Shown: positions 35,920-42,077 of the stretch, piece by piece
How positions within the stretch are numbered: the first letter of the stretch is position 1
Layout of the letters: each line of letters begins with the position of its first letter
NCBI RefSeq assembly: GCF_041270065.1
Contig: NZ_CP065958.1
Span: 1,426,001 to 1,490,000 of the forward strand
Length of the DNA: 64,000 nt
DNA from: Streptomyces fradiae
GTDB lineage: Bacteria; Actinomycetota; Actinomycetes; Streptomycetales; Streptomycetaceae
Direction: 5' to 3'
Notes under the pieces: generated by a model
The model's database searches: none
Told to the model about the DNA's origin: nothing
Seen by the model: the letters and a program-made list of their open reading frames with translations, nothing else
Program-made: the position numbers and the translations under genes

Positions 35920-36063
35920 TCACGGGTAGCAACGAAAACGGCCCGCCACCCCCGCGCAGCCGGGCCGTGGAGCGGGGCGGGATCTGCCCGCGTGCCCGTC
36001 GCGTACGGAAGGCCTCGTTCGCTTCGAATTCGTTCGCGTCGAAGTCATTGACGTCGAACTCAT
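35920..36063 (-). CDS. Possible 47-residue leader ORF upstream of the glycine-betaine operon
   Basis: An ORF of 48 codons starts at ATG 36063 (CGAGG three bases before) and ends with TGA at 35922-35920, ten bases from the ATPase start at 35912, the spacing of a translationally coupled leader. It encodes MSSTSMTSTRTNSKRTRP ... then an Arg/Pro/Gly-rich end (residues 36-47: GCAGVAGRFRCYP approximately). No family is recognised. The first half is made of four 15-bp DNA repeats, so it may be a repeat artefact with no product. Confidence 0.35.
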   Translation of the reverse strand: MSSTSMTSTRTNSKRTRPSVRDGHAGRSRPAPRPGCAGVAGRFRCYP

Positions 36064-36075
36064 TCGCCTCGAAAC
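36016..36075. repeat. Four tandem 15-bp repeats in the betaine-operon leader
   Basis: CGTTCGCTTCGAATT, CGTTCGCGTCGAAGT, CATTGACGTCGAACT and CATTCGCCTCGAAAC run head to tail from 36016 to 36075. They are clearly more AT-rich than the surroundings and lie about 100-165 bases upstream of the ATPase start, suiting a protein-binding array or a leader-peptide repeat. Confidence 0.85.
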
Positions 36076-36200
36076 GTTGAATCCCGTACCTGGTCCGCTC
36101 CGGGCTCGCGCCTGCCCCGGCTTCTCCGCCGCAAACACGAAGGTGACCGGTGTCACGCCGGGCGGGGGGTGTTGTCGGTGGGGTGCGGCATGATCGGGGT

Positions 36201-37121
36201 GTGACGCGACGCCTGATGCTCCTCGACACCGCCAGCCTCTACTTCCGCGCGTACTTCGGCGTGCCGGACTCGGTCCGGGCTCCGGACGGGACGCCGGTCA
36301 ACGCAGTGCGGGGGCTGCTCGACTTCATCGCCCGGCTCGTCCAGGACCACCGGCCGGACGAGCTGGTGGCCTGCTGGGACGACGACTGGCGCCCGCAGTG
36401 GCGGGTGGACCTGATCCCCTCGTACAAGGCGCACCGGGTGGCCGAGGAGACCCCGGCCGGTCCGGACGTGGAGGAGGTGCCGGACACGCTGTCGCCGCAG
36501 GTGCCGGTGATCGTGGACGTGCTCGCGGCGCTCGGCATCGCCCGGGTCGGCGCGGCGGGCTTCGAGGCGGACGACGTGATCGGCACGCTGACGGAGCGGG
36601 CGACCGGCCCGGTGGACATCGTCACCGGCGACCGGGACCTGTTCCAGCTGGTGGACGACGCCCGCGGGGTGCGGGTGCTGTACCCGCGCAAGGGCGTCGG
36701 CGACTGCGACCTGGTGGACGACGAGCTGATCCGCACGAAGTACGGGGTGCGCCCCGATCAGTACGCGGACATGGCGGCGCTGCGCGGGGACACCAGCGAC
36801 GGGCTGCCCGGCGTGAAGGGCATCGGGGACAAGACGGCGGCGCAGCTGATCACGGAGTACGGGGACCTGGCGGGGGTCCGGGCGGCGGCGGCCGACCGGA
36901 CGACGAAGCTGACCCCGGCGAAGCGCCGCGGCATCGTGGAGGCGGCGGACTATCTGGACGTGGCGCCCGCGGTGGTGCGGGTGGCGCGGGACGTACCGCT
37001 GCCGGAGTTCTCGGCGGCGCTGCCGTCGACGCCCCGGGACCCGGAGGCGCTGGCGGGTCTGGTGGAGCGCTGGGGTCTTGGCGGGGCGGTGGGGCGGCTG
37101 CTGCCGGTGCTCGCGCGCTGA
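36201..37121 (+). CDS. 5'-3' exonuclease / flap endonuclease domain protein
   Basis: A 306-residue protein equivalent to the small exonuclease domain of DNA polymerase I, without the polymerase. Acidic metal-binding residues are spread over MLLDTASLYFRAYF, DELVACWDDDWRPQWR, FEADDVIGTL, IVTGDRDLFQLVDD and the helix-hairpin-helix ALRGDTSDGLPGVKGIGDKTAAQL. It would remove RNA primers or cleave 5' flaps in replication and repair. The start GTG at 36201 (VTRRLMLLDTAS) has no ribosome site and the upstream GGCATGAT resembles a -10, so the mRNA may be leaderless. Confidence 0.92.
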   Translation: MTRRLMLLDTASLYFRAYFGVPDSVRAPDGTPVNAVRGLLDFIARLVQDHRPDELVACWDDDWRPQWRVDLIPSYKAHRVAEETPAGPDVEEVPDTLSPQVPVIVDVLAALGIARVGAAGFEADDVIGTLTERATGPVDIVTGDRDLFQLVDDARGVRVLYPRKGVGDCDLVDDELIRTKYGVRPDQYADMAALRGDTSDGLPGVKGIGDKTAAQLITEYGDLAGVRAAAADRTTKLTPAKRRGIVEAADYLDVAPAVVRVARDVPLPEFSAALPSTPRDPEALAGLVERWGLGGAVGRLLPVLAR

Positions 37122-37156
37122 GGTCGGCTCGGGGTGGGCCGGGGCCCGGCGGGGTG

Positions 37157-37175
37157 TTAACTTAGGCACACCTAA
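37157..37175 (+). promoter_or_regulatory. Iron box (DmdR/IdeR-type operator)
   Basis: The 19-bp site TTAACTTAGGCACACCTAA matches the Streptomyces DmdR1 iron-box consensus at 16 of 19 positions; the inner arms ACTTAGG and CCTAAGT (37160-37177) are perfect. It sits 31 bp before the siderophore-interacting protein start, so that gene should be repressed by iron. Confidence 0.85.
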
Positions 37176-37206
37176 GTAATCCGGCCGGGGAAACGGGGAG
37201 ACCGCC

Positions 37207-38043
37207 GTGGCAGAACAGCCCGCACGCAAGGCACCGAGGGCGCACGAGGCGCGGGTGGTGCGCACGGAGCGGATCACCCCGCACATGGTGCGTCTGGTGC
37301 TCGGCGGTCCCGGTCTGGACGCCTTCGAGCTCGGCGAGTACACCGACCACTACGTGAAGCTGCTCTTCGCGGCCGAGGGCGTCAGCTATCCGGAGCCGTT
37401 CGACATGGAGCGGATCCGGGCGGAGTTCCCGCGCGAGCAGTGGCCGACCACCCGTACGTACACGGTGCGGGCCTGGGACCCGGTGCACCGCGAGCTGACC
37501 GTGGACTTCGTGGTGCACGGCGACGAGGGCCTGGCCGGGCCGTGGGCGGCGCGGGCGCAGGCCGGTGACACGATCCGCTTCCTCGGCCCCGGCGGCGGCT
37601 ACGCGCCGGACGCGGCCGCCGACTGGCATCTGCTCGTCGGCGACGAGAGCGCCCTGCCGGCCGTCGCGGTGGCCCTGGAGCGGCTGCCCGCGGGGGCGCG
37701 GGTGCACGCCTTCCTGGAGGTCGCGGACGCGACGGAGGAGCAGAAGTTCGCGACCGCCGACGGGGTCGAGGTCAGCTGGCTGCACCGCGGCAACCGCCCG
37801 GCGGGCGAGGCGCTGATCGAGGCGGTGCGCGGGCTCGACTTCCCGGCGGGTGACGTGCACGCCTTCGTGCACGGCGAGGCCGGTTTCGTGAAGGAGCTGC
37901 GCCGTCATCTGCGGCTCGACCGCGAGGTGCCGCGCGAGCGCCTGTCGATCTCGGGCTACTGGCGTCTCGGCAAGACGGACGAGGCGTGGCGCGCGATCAA
38001 GCGCGAGTGGAACGAGCAGGTGGAGCGCGAGCAGGAGAACTGA
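37207..38043 (+). CDS. Siderophore-interacting flavoprotein (ferric-siderophore reductase)
   Basis: A 278-residue SIP-family (ViuB-like) reductase. The FAD-binding half has the signature WPTTRTYTVRAWDP and DFVVHGDEGLAGPWAARA; the NAD(P)H-binding half has HLLVGDESALPAVAVALERLP and AFVHGEAGFVKELRRHL. It reduces ferric siderophore complexes in the cytoplasm to release iron. GTG start at 37207. The iron box upstream fits that role. A bidirectional terminator follows. Confidence 0.93.
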   Translation: MAEQPARKAPRAHEARVVRTERITPHMVRLVLGGPGLDAFELGEYTDHYVKLLFAAEGVSYPEPFDMERIRAEFPREQWPTTRTYTVRAWDPVHRELTVDFVVHGDEGLAGPWAARAQAGDTIRFLGPGGGYAPDAAADWHLLVGDESALPAVAVALERLPAGARVHAFLEVADATEEQKFATADGVEVSWLHRGNRPAGEALIEAVRGLDFPAGDVHAFVHGEAGFVKELRRHLRLDREVPRERLSISGYWRLGKTDEAWRAIKREWNEQVEREQEN

Positions 38044-38067
38044 CCCGCGCCGCATGTCATCCGCCGG

Positions 38068-38097
38068 AGGGGCGGGAGCCGACGGGCTCCCGCCCCT
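38068..38097. terminator. Bidirectional terminator between siderophore reductase and MerR genes
   Basis: AGGGGCGGGAGCC (38068-38080) pairs perfectly with GGCTCCCGCCCCT (38085-38097) over a 4-nt loop, with TT on the right. The genes on each side converge here. Confidence 0.85.
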
Positions 38098-38104
38098 TTG
38101 GCGT

Positions 38105-38746
38105 TCAGCCCCCGAGGCCGAACATCCGGCCGGAGGCGTCGATGTGGGCGAGGCGGCGCAGGGCGGCGAACATGGCGTCGCCGAGGACGGTGCCGACGAC
38201 GACGCTCTCGACGAGCTCCTCGCGCACGACGTTGCGGGCGACGTAGTCGAGGTCGACCTGGGCGACCCGCTCGGCCGCGGCAGCGTAGTCGTCGAGGACC
38301 TCGGCGGCGAAGGCGCCGTGCCCGGCGTCCTCCAGGGCGGCGAGGGCCACCGCGAGCGCCTCGAAGGCCGCGGATCCGGGGTAACTGCGCCAGCCCCGCC
38401 GCTCGATGAGGCCGGCCACCGCCTTACGGGCGGCGGTGAGCCGCTCGCCCGGCTCACCCCCGTCCTTGTACTGCGGGACCACCTGGTCGGCGACCGAGCC
38501 CAGCATCTTGTGCACCGGCTGCCCGGGGTCGTCGACGGCCTCGAGCACCTCGCGGATGCCGGCCACGGACAGTCCGCCGACGTCGAGCAGGGCGCGGATC
38601 AGGCGGAGCCGCCGCACGTGCGTCTCCTCGTACGAGGCCTGGTTGGGGCTCGTGAGCTGCCCGGCGGGCAGCAGCCCCTCCCGTACGTAGTACTTGATCG
38701 TCGCTACGGACACCCCGGTCCTCCGACTCAACTCTCCAATGCGCAC
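38105..38746 (-). CDS. MerR-family transcriptional regulator
   Basis: A 213-residue MerR protein. The N-terminal winged helix RIGELSRRTGVSVATIKYYVREGLLPAG (about 2-30) and wings up to about 70 are standard; no Cys-based metal site is seen, so it is not a mercury-type sensor. The effector domain (about 75-213) is helical and unassigned. The GTG at 38746 follows AAAGGTGA at good spacing. Two palindromes at 38802-38839 lie between it and the divergent membrane-protein gene, so it probably regulates both. Confidence 0.86.
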   Translation of the reverse strand: MRIGELSRRTGVSVATIKYYVREGLLPAGQLTSPNQASYEETHVRRLRLIRALLDVGGLSVAGIREVLEAVDDPGQPVHKMLGSVADQVVPQYKDGGEPGERLTAARKAVAGLIERRGWRSYPGSAAFEALAVALAALEDAGHGAFAAEVLDDYAAAAERVAQVDLDYVARNVVREELVESVVVGTVLGDAMFAALRRLAHIDASGRMFGLGG

Positions 38747-38801
38747 CGCGTGTTCACCTTTCCGGTCGCCCTCCGGTCTTGCCGACCGCCCCTCCATCAT
38801 A

Positions 38802-38839
38802 GATAGTGGCACTATCAGATAGTGGCGAGTGCCACTATC
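38802..38839. promoter_or_regulatory. Two adjacent palindromic operators, GATAGTG...CACTATC
   Basis: GATAGTGGCACTATC (38802-38816) is a perfect 15-bp palindrome; GATAGTGGC and GCCACTATC (38818-38839) form a second one with a 4-bp centre. The two share GATAGTGGC and sit 56 bp upstream of the MerR start and 62 bp before the divergent gene. Confidence 0.75.
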
Positions 38840-38901
38840 CATTCTGTCGCCATGGCAGTCCGGCGGCACTCCACACCCATCCCACGGGGGGATATTTCGT
38901 C

Positions 38902-39891
38902 ATGTCCTCAGCGACCTCAGCGGCGTCGGCGACTTCGGCACCGCAACTCCGCACCCTGCACCGGCCCCTGGTCTGGTTCACCGGCTCGATGGTCCTGCTC
39001 GTGCTCGTCTCGGCCGGCGGGCTCCTCCTCGACGACCGGATCCTGGTCGGCGCGCCGATCTGGGCCAAGCCCTTCAAGTTCTCCGTCTCGTTCATCGCGT
39101 ACGCGCTCACGCTCGCCTGGATGCTCTCCCTGCTGCCCGGCGCCCGGGCCCGCCGGATCGGCTGGTGGGCCGGGACCGTGCTCACCGTCGCCAGCCTCGT
39201 CGAGATGGTGCTGATCACCCTGCAGGTGGTACGCGGCACCCAGAGCCACTTCAACGTCGCGACGCGCTTCGACGCGGCCGTCTTCCAGCTCATGGGCGGC
39301 ACCGTCGTCATCCTGTGGCTGGCCGCCCTGGTGATCGCCGTCCTGCTGCTGCGCGCCCGCATCCTGGACCGGGCCACCGCCTGGGCCGTCCGCCTGTCCT
39401 CGCTCATCGCCCTGGCCGGCGCGGCCGTCGGCTTCGCGATGGTCCGGCCCACCCCGCAGCAGCTCGCCCAGGACGACCCGCCGATCACCGGCGCGCACAC
39501 CGTGGGCGCGCCCGACGGTGGCCCCGGCGTGCCGCTGCTCGGCTGGTCCACCACCGGCGGCGACCTGCGCATCGCGCACTTCTTCGGCATGCACGCGCTG
39601 CAACTCGTCCCGCTGGTCCTGCTGTTGCTCGCCGCGCTCGCCCCGCGCATCGGCCGGCTCGCCGACGAGCGGATCCGGCTGCGGCTCGTCCTGGTCACCG
39701 CCGGCGCCTACGCCGCGGTCTTCGCCCTGGTCACCTGGCAGGCCCTGCGCGGCCAGCCGCTGCTCGCCCCCGACGCCCTCACGCTCACCGCGGCCGGCGT
39801 CGTCGCGGCCCTCACCCTCGCGGCCACCGCGTGGGCGCTCCGCACGCCGCCCACCACCGTGCCCACCGACCGCCAGGAGCTCGCGGCATGA
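38902..39891 (+). CDS. Eight- to nine-pass membrane protein of unknown function
   Basis: A 329-residue hydrophobic protein, not assigned to a characterised family. About eight or nine membrane segments can be counted (for example PLVWFTGSMVLLVLVSAGGLLL, AIVIGF-like VVILWLAALVIAVLLL, ALQLVPLVLLLLAALAP). The loops carry QQLAQDDPPITGAHTVGAPDGGPG and DLRIAHFFGMHALQL, with conserved-looking His residues. It opens with an Ala/Ser/Thr-rich tail. Start ATG at 38902, and the stop overlaps the ABA4-like start (ATGA), so the two are translated together. The MerR gene is divergent and probably regulates them. Confidence 0.75.
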   Translation: MSSATSAASATSAPQLRTLHRPLVWFTGSMVLLVLVSAGGLLLDDRILVGAPIWAKPFKFSVSFIAYALTLAWMLSLLPGARARRIGWWAGTVLTVASLVEMVLITLQVVRGTQSHFNVATRFDAAVFQLMGGTVVILWLAALVIAVLLLRARILDRATAWAVRLSSLIALAGAAVGFAMVRPTPQQLAQDDPPITGAHTVGAPDGGPGVPLLGWSTTGGDLRIAHFFGMHALQLVPLVLLLLAALAPRIGRLADERIRLRLVLVTAGAYAAVFALVTWQALRGQPLLAPDALTLTAAGVVAALTLAATAWALRTPPTTVPTDRQELAA

Positions 39892-40346
39892 CCGGCTTCC
39901 TCTTCGAACTCACCTTCCTCCTCGCGGCCCCGGTCTGGCTGCTGATGATCTTCGCCCCGGGCCGGAGCGTCACGGACCGCGTGGCCGCCTCGCCCCTGAC
40001 CGTCCTGCCGGTCCTCGCCGTCTACCTGATCCTCGTGGCCCCGGTCCTCCCGGAACTCTGGACCGCGGTCAGCAGCCCGGACCTCGACGCCTTCCGCGAC
40101 CTCACCGCCCTCGCGAACGGCGCCGGCGCCGTCTGGGCCCAGATCATCGCCTGGGACCTCCTCCTGGGCCAATGGATCTACCGCGAGTCCCGCCGCCTGT
40201 CCCTCTCCCCCTTCCTCACCGGCCCCCTCCTCGTCCTGACGATCCTCCTCTCCCCCTTCGCCCTCCTCCTCTTCCTCCCGCTCCGCGCCCTCCGCCGACC
40301 CCACACCGCGCAGGCGGCCCAACCGGCCGAGTCGGCCCGGCTGTAG
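39888..40346 (+). CDS. ABA4-like (DUF4281) small membrane protein
   Basis: A 152-residue membrane protein with about four hydrophobic segments. FLFELTFLLAAPVWLLMIFAPGRSVTDRV at the N-terminus and AQIIAWDLLLGQWIYRESRRLSLSP are the recognisable features of the ABA4-like family, named after a plant neoxanthin-synthesis protein; bacterial members have no proven function. The ATG overlaps the previous stop (ATGA). It ends with a Pro/Ala-rich tail, immediately before the gene remnant at 40348. Confidence 0.75.
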   Translation: MTGFLFELTFLLAAPVWLLMIFAPGRSVTDRVAASPLTVLPVLAVYLILVAPVLPELWTAVSSPDLDAFRDLTALANGAGAVWAQIIAWDLLLGQWIYRESRRLSLSPFLTGPLLVLTILLSPFALLLFLPLRALRRPHTAQAAQPAESARL

Positions 40347-40347
40347 C

Positions 40348-40536
40348 ACCGACACCGTCGCCGCCGTCACCGGCATGCTCGCCGGCGCGGTCCACGGCCC
40401 CGCCGCCATCCCGCCCCGCTGGACCGAACCCCTGCACGTGCCCCTGCCGGGGTTCGGCACCCGGGTGCTCCGCGCGCACGAACTGGCCGCGCTCGCCCGG
40501 GCGCTCGTGGCCGCGGGAAGCCGGGGACCGGCTTAG
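40348..40536 (+). pseudogene. Remnant of an ADP-ribosylglycohydrolase gene (C-terminal fragment)
   Basis: Reading the frame that contains ATG 40375 and ends at TAG 40534-40536 gives TDTVAAVTGMLAGAVHGPAAIPPRW, a short gap, then HVPLPGFGTRVLRAHELAALARAL and a stop. This is the C-terminal portion of the DraG/ADP-ribosylglycohydrolase fold, where G-x-D-T-D-T-V-A-A is the metal-binding signature. The first Asp of that signature and everything before it are missing; the segment starts right after the ABA4-like stop codon. A truncated leftover is the simplest reading; it overlaps the P450 stop by 4 bp. Too short to be a working enzyme. Confidence 0.65.
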
Positions 40537-41918
40537 CGGGCCCGCACCGTCGCCAGGACCTCGCGGTCGGGCTGGAGGGTGAGGCCGGGGACCGGGCGGA
40601 TCTCGTCGGGGTCGAGGGCGAGGCGGAAGCGGCGGGCGAGGACCGCGAGGATCAGGACCGCCTCCACCATGGCGAATCGGGTGCCCAGGCACACCCGGGG
40701 GCCGCCGCCGAAGGGATACCAGGCGTACTCCGGTATCTCCTCGGCCTCCTTCGCCCCGCCCGCCGCGAGCCAGCGCTCCGGGCGGAACTCCAGCGGCTCC
40801 CGGAACCAGCGGGCGTCCCGATGAGTGGCCCACTGACTGCTCCAGACCCGGGTGCCGGGCGCGACCGGAACGCCGCCGAGGACGGCGCCCTCCTTGGCGG
40901 TGCCGGTGAGCAGCCAGATCGCCGGGTAGAGGCGGAGCGTCTCCTTCACCACGGCCTGGGTGTAGGAGAGTTGGGCGTAGTCGTCGAAGCCCGGGTCGCG
41001 GTCGCCGAGCACCCGGTCGAGCTCGGCCGCCAGCGCGTCGGCCACGCGCGGGTTGCGGGAGAGGAGATACCAGGCCCAGACGAGGGTGGTGCTGGTGGTC
41101 TCGTGCCCGCCGATGTACAGCGTGACGGTCTCGTCGCGTATCTCGCGGTCGGAGAGGGGCGCGCCGGTCTCGTCCCGGGCGGCGAGCAGCCGGCTGAGCA
41201 GGTCGGGTCGCTCGCTGTCGCCGTCCCGGTGCCGGGCGACGACCCGGGCGACCTCGGCGTCGATGACGGCCGTGGCACGCTTGATGCGGGCCCGCCCGGG
41301 GGTGGGCACCCAGTCGGGCAGGATCGCGCCGACGCCGCTGAACTCGGCGCCGATCTCCTGCTGCGCCACGTCCATGGCGCGGCCGATGGACTCGGCGTCG
41401 GCCGCGGTGTCGGCGCCGAAGATGGTGCGGACGGCGATGAGCTGGGTGAGCGCCGCCATCTCCTTCTTGACGTCGATCCGCTGGCCGTCGGTCCAGCGCC
41501 CGGCCAGGTCGACCGCGCACTCGGCCATGGTCGCCGCGTACGACTTGACCTGCTTGGGCCGCACCGCGGGCTGGACCAGGGAGCGCTTGCGCCGCCAGTC
41601 CGCGCCCTTGGAGACGACCACCCCGTTGCCGAGGAGGGTGCGGAAGGCGATGCCGAGGTCGGACTGCTCGAAGGTCCGCTCGACCTCGGTGAGGAGTTCG
41701 CCGATGGTCTCCGGGTGCGCGATGAAGAGCGCGGGGGTGCGGCCGAAGCGCCAGCGGACGAAGTCGCCCCGCTCACGCAGCCGTTCGAAGAAGGCGAGCG
41801 GGTCCTTGCCGAATTCCGGCAGGTTGCCCAGTCCCGGGACGCCGCGGGGTCCCGGGACGGTCTTCCGTCCGTCCGCCGTCGTGGTGCCGACGACGGACGG
41901 ACCGGCGTGCGTGGTCAA
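40533..41918 (-). CDS. Cytochrome P450
   Basis: A 461-residue soluble P450. The I-helix oxygen-activating motif is GGHETTSTTL, the K-helix ETLRLYP, and the PERF-like FRPERW. The haem-binding loop PFGGGPRVCLG has the axial Cys at about residue 410. It is longer than the usual 400-residue Streptomyces CYPs and begins with a proline-rich P-G-P-R-G-V-P-G hinge, as in CYP132/CYP110-like fatty-acid or terpene hydroxylases; the substrate is unknown. The TTG at 41918 follows GGAGGG eight bases before; ATG 41948 lacks a ribosome site. No ferredoxin is adjacent. Confidence 0.9.
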   Translation of the reverse strand: MTTHAGPSVVGTTTADGRKTVPGPRGVPGLGNLPEFGKDPLAFFERLRERGDFVRWRFGRTPALFIAHPETIGELLTEVERTFEQSDLGIAFRTLLGNGVVVSKGADWRRKRSLVQPAVRPKQVKSYAATMAECAVDLAGRWTDGQRIDVKKEMAALTQLIAVRTIFGADTAADAESIGRAMDVAQQEIGAEFSGVGAILPDWVPTPGRARIKRATAVIDAEVARVVARHRDGDSERPDLLSRLLAARDETGAPLSDREIRDETVTLYIGGHETTSTTLVWAWYLLSRNPRVADALAAELDRVLGDRDPGFDDYAQLSYTQAVVKETLRLYPAIWLLTGTAKEGAVLGGVPVAPGTRVWSSQWATHRDARWFREPLEFRPERWLAAGGAKEAEEIPEYAWYPFGGGPRVCLGTRFAMVEAVLILAVLARRFRLALDPDEIRPVPGLTLQPDREVLATVRAR

Positions 41919-42077
41919 CTGTGCTTCCCTCCAGCGGAATTGCCCCATGATCTCGTTCGTCTGTACGAGTCCATGGAAGCGGAAGGATGTGACACTCCGC
42001 CAGCCCTGTGGATAACCCTTGTCAGTTCACCGTCACCAGCACGCCCGACCCCGCCAGGTCGACCTCCGTCAGCTCCG

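Noticed and set aside
35783..36229. A 148-codon ORF with F-[ED]-[AV]-N-[ED] pentapeptides on the minus strand
   Set aside because: It overlaps the betaine ATPase gene, has no start near the repeats, and the pattern follows from the 15-bp DNA repeats. I kept only the shorter ORF ending before the ATPase as a weak candidate.
40533..41918. P450 as part of a secondary-metabolite cluster
   Set aside because: No PKS, NRPS, terpene synthase or tailoring gene is nearby. It is a single P450 with housekeeping neighbours.
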